Positions 56,547 through 64,000 of a stretch of 64,000 bases of DNA are shown here, piece after piece. The notes beneath the pieces are model-generated. The model made no database searches. It saw nothing but the letters and a program-made list of their open reading frames with translations, and was not told the DNA's origin. Within the stretch, counting starts at the first letter, position 1, and every line of letters begins with the position of its first letter. The position numbers and the translations under genes were made by a program. Origin of the DNA: a virus; IMG/VR virus record IMGVR_UViG_3300037961_005793, positions 16,884 to 80,883 of that record, one strand, 5' to 3'.

Positions 56547-57123
56547 TAACTCGCATAGAGTTTTTTAGCATCTCAAGTCTATTCGCTTGGTTTCGATGTG
56601 TCCGTGACGCCTTGTCTAGTTGGCTCACAATATCAGTCAATTCGTTTTCGACTCCTGTCTCATACGCTGGCTCTTGTTGTTGATCTCTAATTGGACCTCC
56701 GTGTAACCACGCATCACAGGTTCGAGCAGCAGCACACTTGAATTTGAATAATTGACAATAACCCAAATCAGCAAGATCTAAAACATCTTGTGGATCTGCT
56801 GCGTTAGTTTCGTTAATTCCTTTTTCTATACAACTCATAACGACGCTTGACTGGTCAAAAGCTGCGCAGTTGCCGCAACGAGCAGTCTTTACAGTTTGGT
56901 CATCTGTACCCCAAAGAGCTGCTTTCTCCTCCCAAAAACCGGGATCAGGAGAGTCTGGATTCAAGGGGCCATATCCAAATTTCTTAATAGTCCAGTCTCT
57001 GTTTTTAATATTTTCCTCTATATCTACTGTCGCTAAAGGACACTTAGGGGATACCTCGGTTACTTTCTTTCCTAAGAGTATTTTTCCTCTAAGGTCTACA
57101 TCTGTATTAGAAGAGTCTTTCAT
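56539..57123 (-). CDS. Cysteine-rich phage protein of unknown function
   Basis: 194 aa. Conserved-looking blocks: GPLNPDSPDPGFWEEKAALW, ARCGNCAAFDQSS, MSCIEKG, GYCQLFKFKCAAARTCDAWL and HGGPI. Seven Cys suggest bound zinc or an iron-sulfur site. I recall this pattern in cyanophage and pelagiphage proteins without known role. Sits in a string of small basic genes. Confidence 0.75.
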   Translation of the reverse strand: MKDSSNTDVDLRGKILLGKKVTEVSPKCPLATVDIEENIKNRDWTIKKFGYGPLNPDSPDPGFWEEKAALWGTDDQTVKTARCGNCAAFDQSSVVMSCIEKGINETNAADPQDVLDLADLGYCQLFKFKCAAARTCDAWLHGGPIRDQQQEPAYETGVENELTDIVSQLDKASRTHRNQANRLEMLKNSMRVNG

Positions 57124-57129
57124 TGTATT

Positions 57130-57360
57130 TTATTTTTTATCTTTTTTCTCGTACTCTTCACGAGTCTGCCAGTCTTCTTTGCTCCATTTTGAGAGTTTAT
57201 TTTTGGAAGACTTCTTGCCTTCGTATTTACCTCCCATATCCTTGTAATATTTTGTCGCAAGCTGCATGGCACGGGCGGAGTGACCGCCCATTTTCTTACG
57301 AGCTTTAGCTTTTGCCCGTGCCCACTTAGCAGGATCTTTTTTCTTGGCTGTTTCAGCCAT
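57130..57360 (-). CDS. Small basic protein (DUF5872 N-terminal-half-like)
   Basis: 76 aa from ATG 57360. KDPAKWARAKAKARKKMGGH, SARAMQLATKYYKDMGGKY and LSKWSKEDWQTREEY match the first half of DUF5872 as I remember it (GxWSARKxQ, WxxEDWQT). Strongly basic. Start overlaps the previous gene (ATGGCTGA). Likely packaged or DNA-bound; unproven. Confidence 0.72.
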   Translation of the reverse strand: MAETAKKKDPAKWARAKAKARKKMGGHSARAMQLATKYYKDMGGKYEGKKSSKNKLSKWSKEDWQTREEYEKKDKK

Positions 57361-57505
57361 AGTATTCCATACCCTCTTCTTCCATACCTTCTCCATCGAG
57401 TTCTTCGATCTTACGGGCGAGAAGATCCCTGCCACGCTCTTGAATCATGGCGTCATCTTCCTCCATCATGGGACCAGGAGCGAAGGAACCGGGATTGTTA
57501 GGCAT
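57353..57505 (-). CDS. Small acidic hypothetical protein
   Basis: 50 aa from ATG 57505 (or one codon earlier, 57508). MPNNPGSFAPGPMMEEDDAM then IQERGRDLLARKIEELDGEG and a Glu/Met-rich end. Overlaps both neighbours, supporting translation as part of the chain. Function unknown. Confidence 0.6.
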   Translation of the reverse strand: MPNNPGSFAPGPMMEEDDAMIQERGRDLLARKIEELDGEGMEEEGMEYYG

Positions 57506-57642
57506 CATGACCGAATGGACTCAAGCTTCTTGTGTATCTTAGCTGCTTTCTTAATCAACTTCTGAGCCTCTTGACGAGTCAAACACTCAGAAGCAAGGAC
57601 ACTGACTTTTGCAAGTTTTTTATGTTGTTTTTCTGGATTCAT
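57505..57642 (-). CDS. Small lysine-rich helical protein
   Basis: 45 aa: MNPEKQHKKLAKVSVLASEC, LTRQEAQKLIKKAAKIHKKL. Start overlaps the stop of the gene before (TGATG) and its stop overlaps the next start. A small basic helix, perhaps DNA-associated. Function unknown. Confidence 0.6.
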   Translation of the reverse strand: MNPEKQHKKLAKVSVLASECLTRQEAQKLIKKAAKIHKKLESIRS

Positions 57643-57902
57643 CAGTCTCTGTCGGAGGTGTTACGTTCATCTTTTCGACCGCGCTCACGCTCGATCTTGT
57701 ATTTTTTAGCACGAGTTTTTGCTCTGGTCTGCTTGGACATTTCACCACGGCGCTTACCTTTCTCGGTAGCTTTATTTGTACCCTCTTTTAAATCACCTGA
57801 TTTCTGGAGTGACTTAGTGGCGATAGCATAAGCTGCGCCTTTCTTCATGTCAGGGTTTTCTTTCATGATGCTTTTTACAGCATCCTCGAGAATGGCGGGC
57901 AT
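57642..57902 (-). CDS. Small basic protein
   Basis: 86 aa. PAILEDAVKSIMKENPDMKK, GAAYAIATKSLQKSGDLKEG, then a Lys/Arg-rich tail (KGKRRGEMSKQTRAKTRAKK). The KSGxLKxG segment is common in small proteins of marine phages. First of the chain of small late genes from 57.9 to 56.2 kb. Confidence 0.68.
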   Translation of the reverse strand: MPAILEDAVKSIMKENPDMKKGAAYAIATKSLQKSGDLKEGTNKATEKGKRRGEMSKQTRAKTRAKKYKIERERGRKDERNTSDRD

Positions 57903-57907
57903 TTTAT

Positions 57908-58123
57908 ATGATCAGCTATATTGATATTGTAACTCGCTCTAAAAGAGTGGACTTTTTATTATCTAACTGGGGTGAAATTGTAAGTATCGCTGGAGCAGTC
58001 CACCTCCTTGCTTTGGCGATCGTAAATTTAACTCCTACACCGAAAGACGACGAAATCTACGGGAAGGTGTACAAAGTCATTGAAAAAGTGGCTGGTATTG
58101 TCACCAAAATTGCTAAGAAGTAA
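57908..58123 (+). CDS. Small single-pass membrane protein
   Basis: 71 aa on the plus strand. One hydrophobic helix (IVSIAGAVHLLALAIVNLTP) followed by TPKDDEIYGKVYKVIEKVAG, a pattern I know from small phage membrane proteins. Divergent from 57902 with a 5-bp gap and ending one base before the converging HNH gene. Could be a second holin-like protein. Confidence 0.7.
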   Translation: MISYIDIVTRSKRVDFLLSNWGEIVSIAGAVHLLALAIVNLTPTPKDDEIYGKVYKVIEKVAGIVTKIAKK

Positions 58124-58513
58124 TCAAGCAGTCTCTGGAAGTAAAAGGGCTTTTGGTTCCATCCAATTAGTCCATACGACAGAGGGAGGATCAGGTTCTG
58201 GTTGCTGGTTAATCCAGCTCAGAATCCTGTCCTCCCTTTCTGGTGTCCAAAAAACTTGACCTCGATACCAAACAAACCAATCAAGGTCGCTTTTTTCAAG
58301 ATTACATGCTCCACAGGCTCCGATTAGGTTCTTTCGGTCCTGTTTACCTCCTCTCGCACGAGGCACTACATGGTCAAGTGTCGTTGGATGGTGCCTCCCG
58401 CAATACGCACACTCGGGCCACTCATCCAAAATACTTCGTCGAAAACGTTTTCTAGCAGACCTCTTCTGTAAACATTGAAGATTGAAGACTAAATCGTTTT
58501 CGAAGTCGACCAT
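58124..58513 (-). CDS. HNH endonuclease
   Basis: 129 aa from ATG 58513 (TTG 58519 also possible). Complete HNH core: CAYCGRHHPTTLDHVVPRARGG then NLIGACGACNLEKSD, with both Cys pairs for zinc and the DH catalytic pair. Basic N-terminus (KRSARKRFRRS). Such enzymes assist packaging by nicking or act as free homing nucleases. Placed between fibre and small late genes. Confidence 0.9.
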   Translation of the reverse strand: MVDFENDLVFNLQCLQKRSARKRFRRSILDEWPECAYCGRHHPTTLDHVVPRARGGKQDRKNLIGACGACNLEKSDLDWFVWYRGQVFWTPEREDRILSWINQQPEPDPPSVVWTNWMEPKALLLPETA

Positions 58514-58559
58514 AGACAATGGTGCGGCTTGATTAAAGTCTAGTTAGTAATTGATAACT

Positions 58560-60998
58560 TTACCGCGCACGGGAAGTTTTAAACGGATGTTCAGCAAAAG
58601 CAGCATAGATAAGCCTTTGACCGCTCGAGTTTGCATCTACGCCTGCTTGTCGAATTTTGAACCCGTTTGAAAGCAGGTCAACGCCAATAGAGAAAGACCC
58701 TTGCGCTGATCCATCGAATTCAGCACCACTTGTATTAGCCCTCAAAATTCCATCAGTTTCATTGTATTCAGGTCTACGGTAGTCAAAAATGTTCCAATTA
58801 CCTGCATAAGTTTCACTCTTTACCATAACCCAGTTTGGTCTAAAACCGGTGTACACAAACGGACCATTGGTTGAACCGTTGCCGGTGAACACACCAAAAT
58901 TGCTAAAACCGTCGACAGGGGCAAAGCAGTAAGCAACATATGTATAACTGCTAGCATTTGTGTCGTTATCAGTTCCAACATTAACTACTGAACTTGTAGG
59001 TGCGGTGTTGTTCCAAAAAGGGCCGGCATCGGTTGAGCTAACTGCGTTTCCAGAATTTAAATATGCGTATAGTTCTGCTGGGGTAGCTCCTCCCACGCTG
59101 TTCGATGCGTGGTAAACAGCCCAGTTTTGGGTATTGCTGCGAGATTTAACGATTACAAATTCTGGAGTTGCACCCAAACCATGGCCGAATGTTGCATTTG
59201 AGCCAGTGCCGGTATAGGTAACAATCGAGCACCCAGCAGACGTATTGACGCGGACATTAGTTGTGATGCTGCCGTCAGTGTTGCTGGCTGTTGACGTTCC
59301 ACAGTCCCACGTCCAACCAACGTAAGTTCGTCCATTTGTGTTAAAATCACCTCCTGATCCTAAACTAAATCCTGTTGCGCTAGTGCTTGTAACACCATTT
59401 GTGTCGGTATAATCTGCACGAGCTTGGTTAGTCTCCTGAACCTCTGAAATACCTCTAACTGTGTCAACTAATTTGCTATCAACAGCGTGACTACGTGTTT
59501 TTGTCCAGATAATATCAGGATTGAAGTTCAAAGACGAAACCGTCTGAGAGCTACCGTTACCGGTCCACAAAGCGACATCAAACGCCGTCAAACCATCGGC
59601 AATCGTTGGGTCCGGAAAATTCGTTGTGCAGAGTGACTTGTAGCCTGTTGGGATAGAAGAGATTGCAAACTGGCGTTGGCCGAAATTCCAGTTGCCAGCT
59701 TGACCCGATCCAGCACTTTCGCCGCCACCAAAAAAGTATGGACCGCTTGTTAATCCTGTGTACGCAGCAGTGCCGCTATTTTGAACAATGCCGTTTTTAT
59801 AGAAATAAATATTTCCACCGTCAGCATCAAACGCTACGCCAATCGTGTCTCCGGCACCGAATGAATCACCGTAGGTAGCGCCAGTCGCATTATTGTACTT
59901 TTTGCCATTATTGTAATAAACGTAGTCGCCAGAACCCTGTCCCAAATAGCCGTTGCTGAGAATTGGATTATTTGTAATGCCTACGTTTGCGTTACTCGTT
60001 GTAAGAGTAAATTCAACGTACCATTTGCCACTTGATACACCTATTGTGCTGACAAAAATTGCATTGTTTGATCCTGAATGAGATACGTCTAAATTACCAT
60101 TCGACAGCGTAATGCTCGAACCTTTTTGCAGCGGATTCAACGTCGCATAGTTGCCGCCGTTATTGCCGGACGCTGCTGTGTAGTTTGTCGGTGTGTCGAT
60201 CAGGCTGTCGTTATCCTCACCTGCTGTAACTGAAATGTTATTAACCGTCCAATTGTTACCGTTGCCGCTGGTATCAGTTCCAAGCGCAGAAGCACTGCTG
60301 TTATCAGAAAAATTTAGATAAAAACCATTTGTTCCGTACGTCAAATTATCTTTGCAGTCCTTAGGGTTCCAGTTGTTGTCGGAGTCATATTCGCCGAACT
60401 CAGTCGGAGCGAGTCCTTGACCGTCAACAAAATGCATTTCTGCTACATAAATATCTCCCGGTATCTGTGGGCTACCTGCTGACTGGTTAGCGGCAATAAA
60501 GTTATGGGTGTCCCCAAATATAAGCGCAGAACCGTCTTGGCCTGGATACGATGCTGTATTAAAGGCAGTAACCTGCGAACCGTTTACGTAAAATTTAATT
60601 CGATCGCTAGATGAGGCTTGCGTAGTGTCAAACGCAAGGACAAAATGATACCAAGCTGATGGATCTCTGAAAACCTGAGTAGTTTCAAAGGTTTGGCCTA
60701 CGTTGTTCCCACAAGAAATCGTATCGTTAGCTTGAAATTCAATATTGCAGAACGTGTAACTGCCGCCAATGCTTCCATATCCAGAAAAAAGTGTATTTCT
60801 AAACCCTACTTTTCCGCGTTTAACCCAAAAGGAAAGAGTGCTTTTGGTTGAAGAAGTTGAGCTGGAGAAAGACTTATAAAGGTTGGCAGTATCATTACTG
60901 TTAAAGCGCAAACTACGGTCTACTTGATAACTGCTTCCTCCCGAAGCAACGTTTGCAGCGCCAACGATTGCGGAAGTTACACCGTTAAGAGCTGACAT
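58560..60998 (-). CDS. Large tail-fibre/adhesin with LamG-like and SPRY-like domains
   Basis: 812 aa. Residues about 30-205: concanavalin/LamG-like sandwich (DRSLRFNSNDTANLYKSFSS, FWVKRGKVGFRNTLFSGYG, DRIKFYVNGSQVT). About 280-470: SPRY-like domain (SGKWYVEFTLTTSNANVGIT, FDADGGNIYFYKNG). About 490-812: repeated fibre module ending NGPFVYTGFRPNWVMVKSE, DLLSNGFKIR, IYAAFAEHPFKTSRAR, which I associate with DUF7483. Such proteins bind host surface glycans. Its C-terminal third is paralogous to the fibre at the right edge. Confidence 0.8.
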   Translation of the reverse strand: MSALNGVTSAIVGAANVASGGSSYQVDRSLRFNSNDTANLYKSFSSSTSSTKSTLSFWVKRGKVGFRNTLFSGYGSIGGSYTFCNIEFQANDTISCGNNVGQTFETTQVFRDPSAWYHFVLAFDTTQASSSDRIKFYVNGSQVTAFNTASYPGQDGSALIFGDTHNFIAANQSAGSPQIPGDIYVAEMHFVDGQGLAPTEFGEYDSDNNWNPKDCKDNLTYGTNGFYLNFSDNSSASALGTDTSGNGNNWTVNNISVTAGEDNDSLIDTPTNYTAASGNNGGNYATLNPLQKGSSITLSNGNLDVSHSGSNNAIFVSTIGVSSGKWYVEFTLTTSNANVGITNNPILSNGYLGQGSGDYVYYNNGKKYNNATGATYGDSFGAGDTIGVAFDADGGNIYFYKNGIVQNSGTAAYTGLTSGPYFFGGGESAGSGQAGNWNFGQRQFAISSIPTGYKSLCTTNFPDPTIADGLTAFDVALWTGNGSSQTVSSLNFNPDIIWTKTRSHAVDSKLVDTVRGISEVQETNQARADYTDTNGVTSTSATGFSLGSGGDFNTNGRTYVGWTWDCGTSTASNTDGSITTNVRVNTSAGCSIVTYTGTGSNATFGHGLGATPEFVIVKSRSNTQNWAVYHASNSVGGATPAELYAYLNSGNAVSSTDAGPFWNNTAPTSSVVNVGTDNDTNASSYTYVAYCFAPVDGFSNFGVFTGNGSTNGPFVYTGFRPNWVMVKSETYAGNWNIFDYRRPEYNETDGILRANTSGAEFDGSAQGSFSIGVDLLSNGFKIRQAGVDANSSGQRLIYAAFAEHPFKTSRAR
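59576..59624. repeat. Long direct repeat, copy 1 (second copy 63952-64000)
   Basis: 49 bp that recur at 63952-64000 with a single mismatch, inside the two paralogous fibre genes. It encodes the start of the shared fibre module (TNFPDPTIADG). Near-identity at DNA level points to a recent duplication or gene conversion. Confidence 0.9.
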
Positions 60999-60999
60999 A

Positions 61000-61788
61000 T
61001 CAAACGTTCAGAACGGACGTTGTAATAATGGTACTCGCATCCTGAACGTAGTACAGAAGCGCATCTTGCCCACTAGCGGCGGTGGTCAAAGTGGGTGCGG
61101 TGCCTCCGGCGAACGCGAAAACGGCGTTATAAGCAAGCGTACGAGATCCCGTACCGTCTTGAAGAATATAAATAGCTCCAGACTGACCGCCACTAGCGTT
61201 TGTAGGAGCACCAAGTGTACCGTTTCCGGTCAGGGTCATATCGAAATTATTTGATGATCCAAAATCGAGGGTAATTGTGCCGCTTTCGAGCCCTTCAGCT
61301 TTAATGTCAGAATAAGACTGAGACTGAACGCGAACGTTCCCCGAAATCGGGCCGCCAGTTTTGTCATATTTACCGCTTACGTCGGTGAGAGCGGCATTAC
61401 CAGAAGCTAAAGCAGTAGAAGCGTCGACTAATGCTGCGTTTCCAGATGCAAGTGCGGTGGCTGCATCAACTAAGGCTGCATTACCAGAAGCGAGTGCGCC
61501 CTCTTCGGCAACCGCAAGAGTTAAAGCTGCGTTACCAGAGGCAAGAGCTTCAGCAGCATCAACAAGAGCCGCGTTTCCTGAAGCAGAAGCTCCAGTTAAA
61601 TCTGCAAGAGCAGCATTACCTGAGGCAAGTGCGGTAATTGCAGTTCCGTCATACCCAAGTTCACCGCCAAGTGTATATAAACCACTTGGATTACTTATTA
61701 GAGTTACACTCGCACCAATAATTCCGTCGCCCGGAGGCAGTTCAGCGAAAGCGCCGCTGACTAAAACAATAGGCTGACGATCTGCCAT
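61000..61788 (-). CDS. Fibre protein with six ASGNAAL repeats
   Basis: 262 aa. N-terminal beta part (PIVLVSGAFAELPPGDGI); residues about 52-140 contain six copies of a 14-17-residue unit with core ASGNAAL followed by (V/A/T)DA; C-terminal beta domain (GTITLDFGSSNNFDMTLTGN, DALLYYVQDASTIIT). Repeats of this kind usually build a trimeric shaft, and the C-terminal domain is like those of tail-fibre connectors. It lies between the 165-aa protein and the large fibre. Confidence 0.75.
   Translation of the reverse strand: MADRQPIVLVSGAFAELPPGDGIIGASVTLISNPSGLYTLGGELGYDGTAITALASGNAALADLTGASASGNAALVDAAEALASGNAALTLAVAEEGALASGNAALVDAATALASGNAALVDASTALASGNAALTDVSGKYDKTGGPISGNVRVQSQSYSDIKAEGLESGTITLDFGSSNNFDMTLTGNGTLGAPTNASGGQSGAIYILQDGTGSRTLAYNAVFAFAGGTAPTLTTAASGQDALLYYVQDASTIITTSVLNV
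61390..61655. repeat. Degenerate tandem DNA repeats of the ASGNAAL shaft
   Basis: Six imperfect copies of a roughly 42-51 bp unit, best seen as repeated GCATTACCAGAAGC and GCGTTTCCAGA type blocks on the plus strand, coding for the shaft on the minus strand. Copy-number change would lengthen or shorten the fibre. Confidence 0.75.
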
Positions 61789-61818
61789 GACGGAATATTT
61801 TAATTACAGTCTAACAAC

Positions 61819-62316
61819 TTAGGTGCTTAAGAAAACAGGACCATCGATCTCTAAGTGAATATCAGACTGAGTAAGAGCCATGCCCACAAGGGTCGAAGCT
61901 TGGAAACCGCCTGAGAAAGAGATACCTGAAGGTTCAGTTAATGTAACTTGTCCAGGAATGTTGGATAAATAGTAATAACGCCCAGGAGTTAAAGTGCTCT
62001 GGTGTGTGATGTTCTGGCTATCGACGGTAGCGACTTCGTCTGTGACAACAGGAACGGTTGCGCCTGCATTTCCAGAAACTGTCGTGATACCCACGGCGTA
62101 CGCTGCGTCAGCAATAGTGCCTGAAGCGGCGGAAGCAGCAAAAATGACCGATCCGCTCACATAAACGACTGAACCAGAGTCGAGGTTTTCGCCGAGTTCA
62201 AAATCGAACGTCGGATTTAACGAAGATGAAATACCAGCGCCGTTAACTAACCAAACCTGAGTGCCTGCTGGCTCATAAGACGTATAACGCCTGTTGAAAA
62301 TGGATCGGTTGGACAC
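61819..62316 (-). CDS. Structural protein of the fibre cluster
   Basis: 165 aa, nearly all beta strand (SGSVVYVSGSVIFAASAASG, ITTVSGNAGATVPVVTDEV, LTPGRYYYLSNIPGQVTL). This looks like a tail-fibre or receptor-binding accessory domain with Pro/Gly turns. Ten nt follow from the previous gene, same operon. No family recognised. Confidence 0.7.
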   Translation of the reverse strand: MSNRSIFNRRYTSYEPAGTQVWLVNGAGISSSLNPTFDFELGENLDSGSVVYVSGSVIFAASAASGTIADAAYAVGITTVSGNAGATVPVVTDEVATVDSQNITHQSTLTPGRYYYLSNIPGQVTLTEPSGISFSGGFQASTLVGMALTQSDIHLEIDGPVFLST

Positions 62317-62326
62317 TGTTTACACC

Positions 62327-62929
62327 TCAGAAACTAATGACGTCGTCACCAAAAGCAGCTGTAATACCAGCAGAAGTGGCATTACTTTCGAAGGTGACGC
62401 CACTGTCAGAGGTTCCTCCATCAACCGGAGGATCTACTTCTTCTTCAGGCGGTTCCACAACAGGTTGATCAGGGTCAGCAGGCCAAAATGAATAGTCACT
62501 TTCAGCTCCGGACACCGTGACAATATAAGCTTCAAACTCAGTTACAGAAGTTGTTGCAGTAAGAGCAGCGATTTTGGTTTGAGCAGCTTCGCGAATGCTC
62601 TGACGCCATTCTGTCCATCCAGCGGGAACTTCAGCACCGGAGTCGGCTTTACGAACAATCATCCAATCACTTGGAGTGAGGATTTTATTTGCTGTTTCGT
62701 TCGTTGTGTTAGTCCACAGTGTTTTTAAACCGTCTAAATCCTTCGGTAACCCAGGACCCCACCAGAAACGTTGGTCATAAGCGGGAACCACGGGGTCGGG
62801 AACTTCCTCAATGCCAATGGCTTCTTTTTCAGCCAGAGTCGTTAAGCGAAGCCAGTTCGCAGGGTAGTTATAACCGGCGTGTGAAAACGGACGGTCATAC
62901 TGCAGTGTTTTTCCGTCGAGAACTAACAC
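62327..62929 (-). CDS. Tail-fibre-associated protein
   Basis: 200 aa. N-terminus MLVLDGKTLQYDRPFSHAGY and YPANWLRLTTLAEKEAIGI, then FWWGPGLPKDLDGLKTLWTN, ILTPSDWMIVRKADSG, WTEWRQSIREAAQTKI, followed by an acidic Pro-rich tail. This order is familiar from cyanophage tail-associated proteins with a C-terminal helical part; the W-x-x-WR-x-x-IR pattern resembles chaperone/assembly domains of tail fibres. Function by context. Confidence 0.72.
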   Translation of the reverse strand: MLVLDGKTLQYDRPFSHAGYNYPANWLRLTTLAEKEAIGIEEVPDPVVPAYDQRFWWGPGLPKDLDGLKTLWTNTTNETANKILTPSDWMIVRKADSGAEVPAGWTEWRQSIREAAQTKIAALTATTSVTEFEAYIVTVSGAESDYSFWPADPDQPVVEPPEEEVDPPVDGGTSDSGVTFESNATSAGITAAFGDDVISF

Positions 62930-62977
62930 GGCGACTTTGATTCTTTTATAAGTTAAGTATAACCGTTAAATTAAATC

Positions 62978-64000
62978 TTATCGAGCGCGGGCGGTTTTGA
63001 AGGGATGCTCAGCAAATGCGGCGTAGATATAACTCGTGCTACTTGCATTCATCTGGCTGTGATCATGTTTTATCTTAAATCCGTTAGAAAGTATATCTGT
63101 CTGATAAGCAATACCAAGCGCATTGCCCTCCGCGTTTGAAGTATTTGCTTCAAGATCTATTTGGCCTCCGTTATATCCATTGCGCTCATCGTCAAGCAGA
63201 ATCCAGCTTTTTGCAGTATCAACTGACTTAATCAGTAAATATGCGGGCCTAAACCCGGTATACACAAACGGGCCATTAGATGAACCGTTTCCGGTGTACG
63301 AACCAAACGCGCTATAGCCTGCGACAGGTGCAAAAGCATATAGGACAATATCGCTATTCCAAGCAGCGGTTGGACCGGGCGGCAAGTAAATTACGGAAGA
63401 CGTAGGAGTTGTAACGTCATTACTTGAAGCAGCATCAGTTGAATTAAGGCTAAGACGGTTCGCTCCTAGTGACGTATGCCATACCACCCATGACGATGCA
63501 GTGTCACGATGCTTCCAAATCCACATAGCTGGGGGGACATTAAGTCCATGACCAACTGAATAATTAGAGCTAGTTTGTGCAGGAGTCGTCGCAGTCACTA
63601 CAGAAAATCCAGCAGACGCATTGGCGCGGACACTTGAAGTGATGCTGCCGTCAGTGTTGCTGGCCGTTGACGTTCCGGCGTCCCAAGTCCAGGCGACAAG
63701 GTTGGCACCGCTTGCATTAAGTCCAACGTCATTTCCTATGCTAAAGCCGTCGGAATTGAATGACGTTAAAAGTTGTGTTTCTGTTGCCTCAGCATTAGTG
63801 TTGTCGGAGATAAGTACCTTATTAGAACCACGGACTACATCGAATAACTTGTGAGTATAAGCATTAACACGGTCTTTGATCCAAACAAAGTCAGGTTGAA
63901 AATCAAGACCCGTAATCGACTGAGCACTACCGGTGCCCGTGTAGGTCACAGCATCAAACGCCGTCGAACCATCGGCAATCGTTGGGTCCGGAAAATTCGT
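62978..64000 (-). CDS. Tail-fibre/adhesin paralogue (5' end outside window)
   Basis: At least 340 aa; the frame is open to the right edge, so the start is missing. Module content matches the C-terminal third of the 812-aa fibre: TNFPDPTIADGSTAFD, FQPDFVWIKDRVNAYTHKLF, NGPFVYTGFRPAYLLIKSVD, DILSNGFKIKHDHSQM and IYAAFAEHPFKTARAR. Probably a second receptor-binding fibre made by duplication. Sequence between the conserved blocks has diverged, as expected for host-recognition surfaces. Confidence 0.8.
   Translation of the reverse strand, partial: TNFPDPTIADGSTAFDAVTYTGTGSAQSITGLDFQPDFVWIKDRVNAYTHKLFDVVRGSNKVLISDNTNAEATETQLLTSFNSDGFSIGNDVGLNASGANLVAWTWDAGTSTASNTDGSITSSVRANASAGFSVVTATTPAQTSSNYSVGHGLNVPPAMWIWKHRDTASSWVVWHTSLGANRLSLNSTDAASSNDVTTPTSSVIYLPPGPTAAWNSDIVLYAFAPVAGYSAFGSYTGNGSSNGPFVYTGFRPAYLLIKSVDTAKSWILLDDERNGYNGGQIDLEANTSNAEGNALGIAYQTDILSNGFKIKHDHSQMNASSTSYIYAAFAEHPFKTARAR

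Noticed and set aside
61361-61777. Plus-strand 138-codon Ala-rich frame over the ASGNAAL repeats
   Set aside because: Produced by the repeat units read in reverse; the minus-strand frame fits the fibre operon.
1-64000. Photosynthesis or carbon-metabolism host genes (psbA, hli, talC, petE)
   Set aside because: None recognised. The cupredoxin-like region at 3.7-4.9 kb is not plastocyanin: it is embedded in a longer virion-type protein and lacks a signal peptide.

Overview
This window reads as part of the genome of a lytic-type tailed double-stranded DNA phage, most likely infecting a picocyanobacterium. Supporting points are: a virion block with large terminase, portal, scaffold and HK97-type capsid genes; a phage replication block; a DUF4278-like gene and several small proteins that I associate with cyanophages; and early genes that lack Shine-Dalgarno sequences, as many cyanobacterial genes do. 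No tail sheath, tape measure or integrase is visible, so a short-tailed virion is possible but not proven. No photosynthesis genes are seen. Neither genome end is visible; both window edges cut through minus-strand genes.

Layout. (1) 1-26.7 kb, mainly minus strand: virion assembly genes read right to left. They run through large proline/glycine-rich virion or ejection-type proteins (26.7-22 kb and 18-15 kb), terminase (12.3-10.7 kb), portal (8.2 kb), scaffold (6.5 kb), major capsid (3.6 kb) and a second capsid-region protein (2.5 kb). Interspersed are four glycosyltransferase-like genes, a GH130-like propeller gene, two SAM methyltransferase-like genes, an XRE-type regulator, a zinc-ribbon protein and one tRNA-Leu(UAA). 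Single plus-strand genes sit inside this block like morons. (2) 27.1-28.2 kb: no protein gene except a possible 20-codon leader; instead a dense series of stem-loops between an extended -10 promoter and a U-rich terminator, which I interpret as a large structured RNA. (3) 28.2-52.1 kb, plus strand: first about 18 very small early genes packed end to start, then dCTP deaminase, a coiled-coil/RavA-type AAA+/VWA module, DNA polymerase A, an odd glycine-rich basic protein, an HNH-HTH protein, an SSB-like protein, a PD-(D/E)XK nuclease, and a primase-SF3 helicase. (4) 52-64 kb, minus strand again: ThyX (converging on the early block), small virion-type proteins, a two-domain endolysin with its holin, small basic DUF5872-type proteins, an HNH endonuclease, and a tail-fibre/adhesin cluster with two paralogous fibre proteins; the second runs off the right edge.

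Together: replication uses the PolA, primase-helicase, SSB-like protein and nuclease; dCTP deaminase plus ThyX give a route from dCTP to dTMP; the RavA/VWA pair looks like a chaperone-type remodelling module; late genes make the head, fibres and lysis proteins; and the sugar-active and methyltransferase genes could decorate the virion or alter the host surface. The items I consider most worth a second look are the structured RNA at 27.36-28.0 kb, the cupredoxin domain inside a virion-block protein, the portal/scaffold dual-frame overlap, the RavA-VWA module with a perfect 22-bp palindrome, and a domain shared by a late and an early gene. All family names come from reading motifs by eye; no database search was possible.
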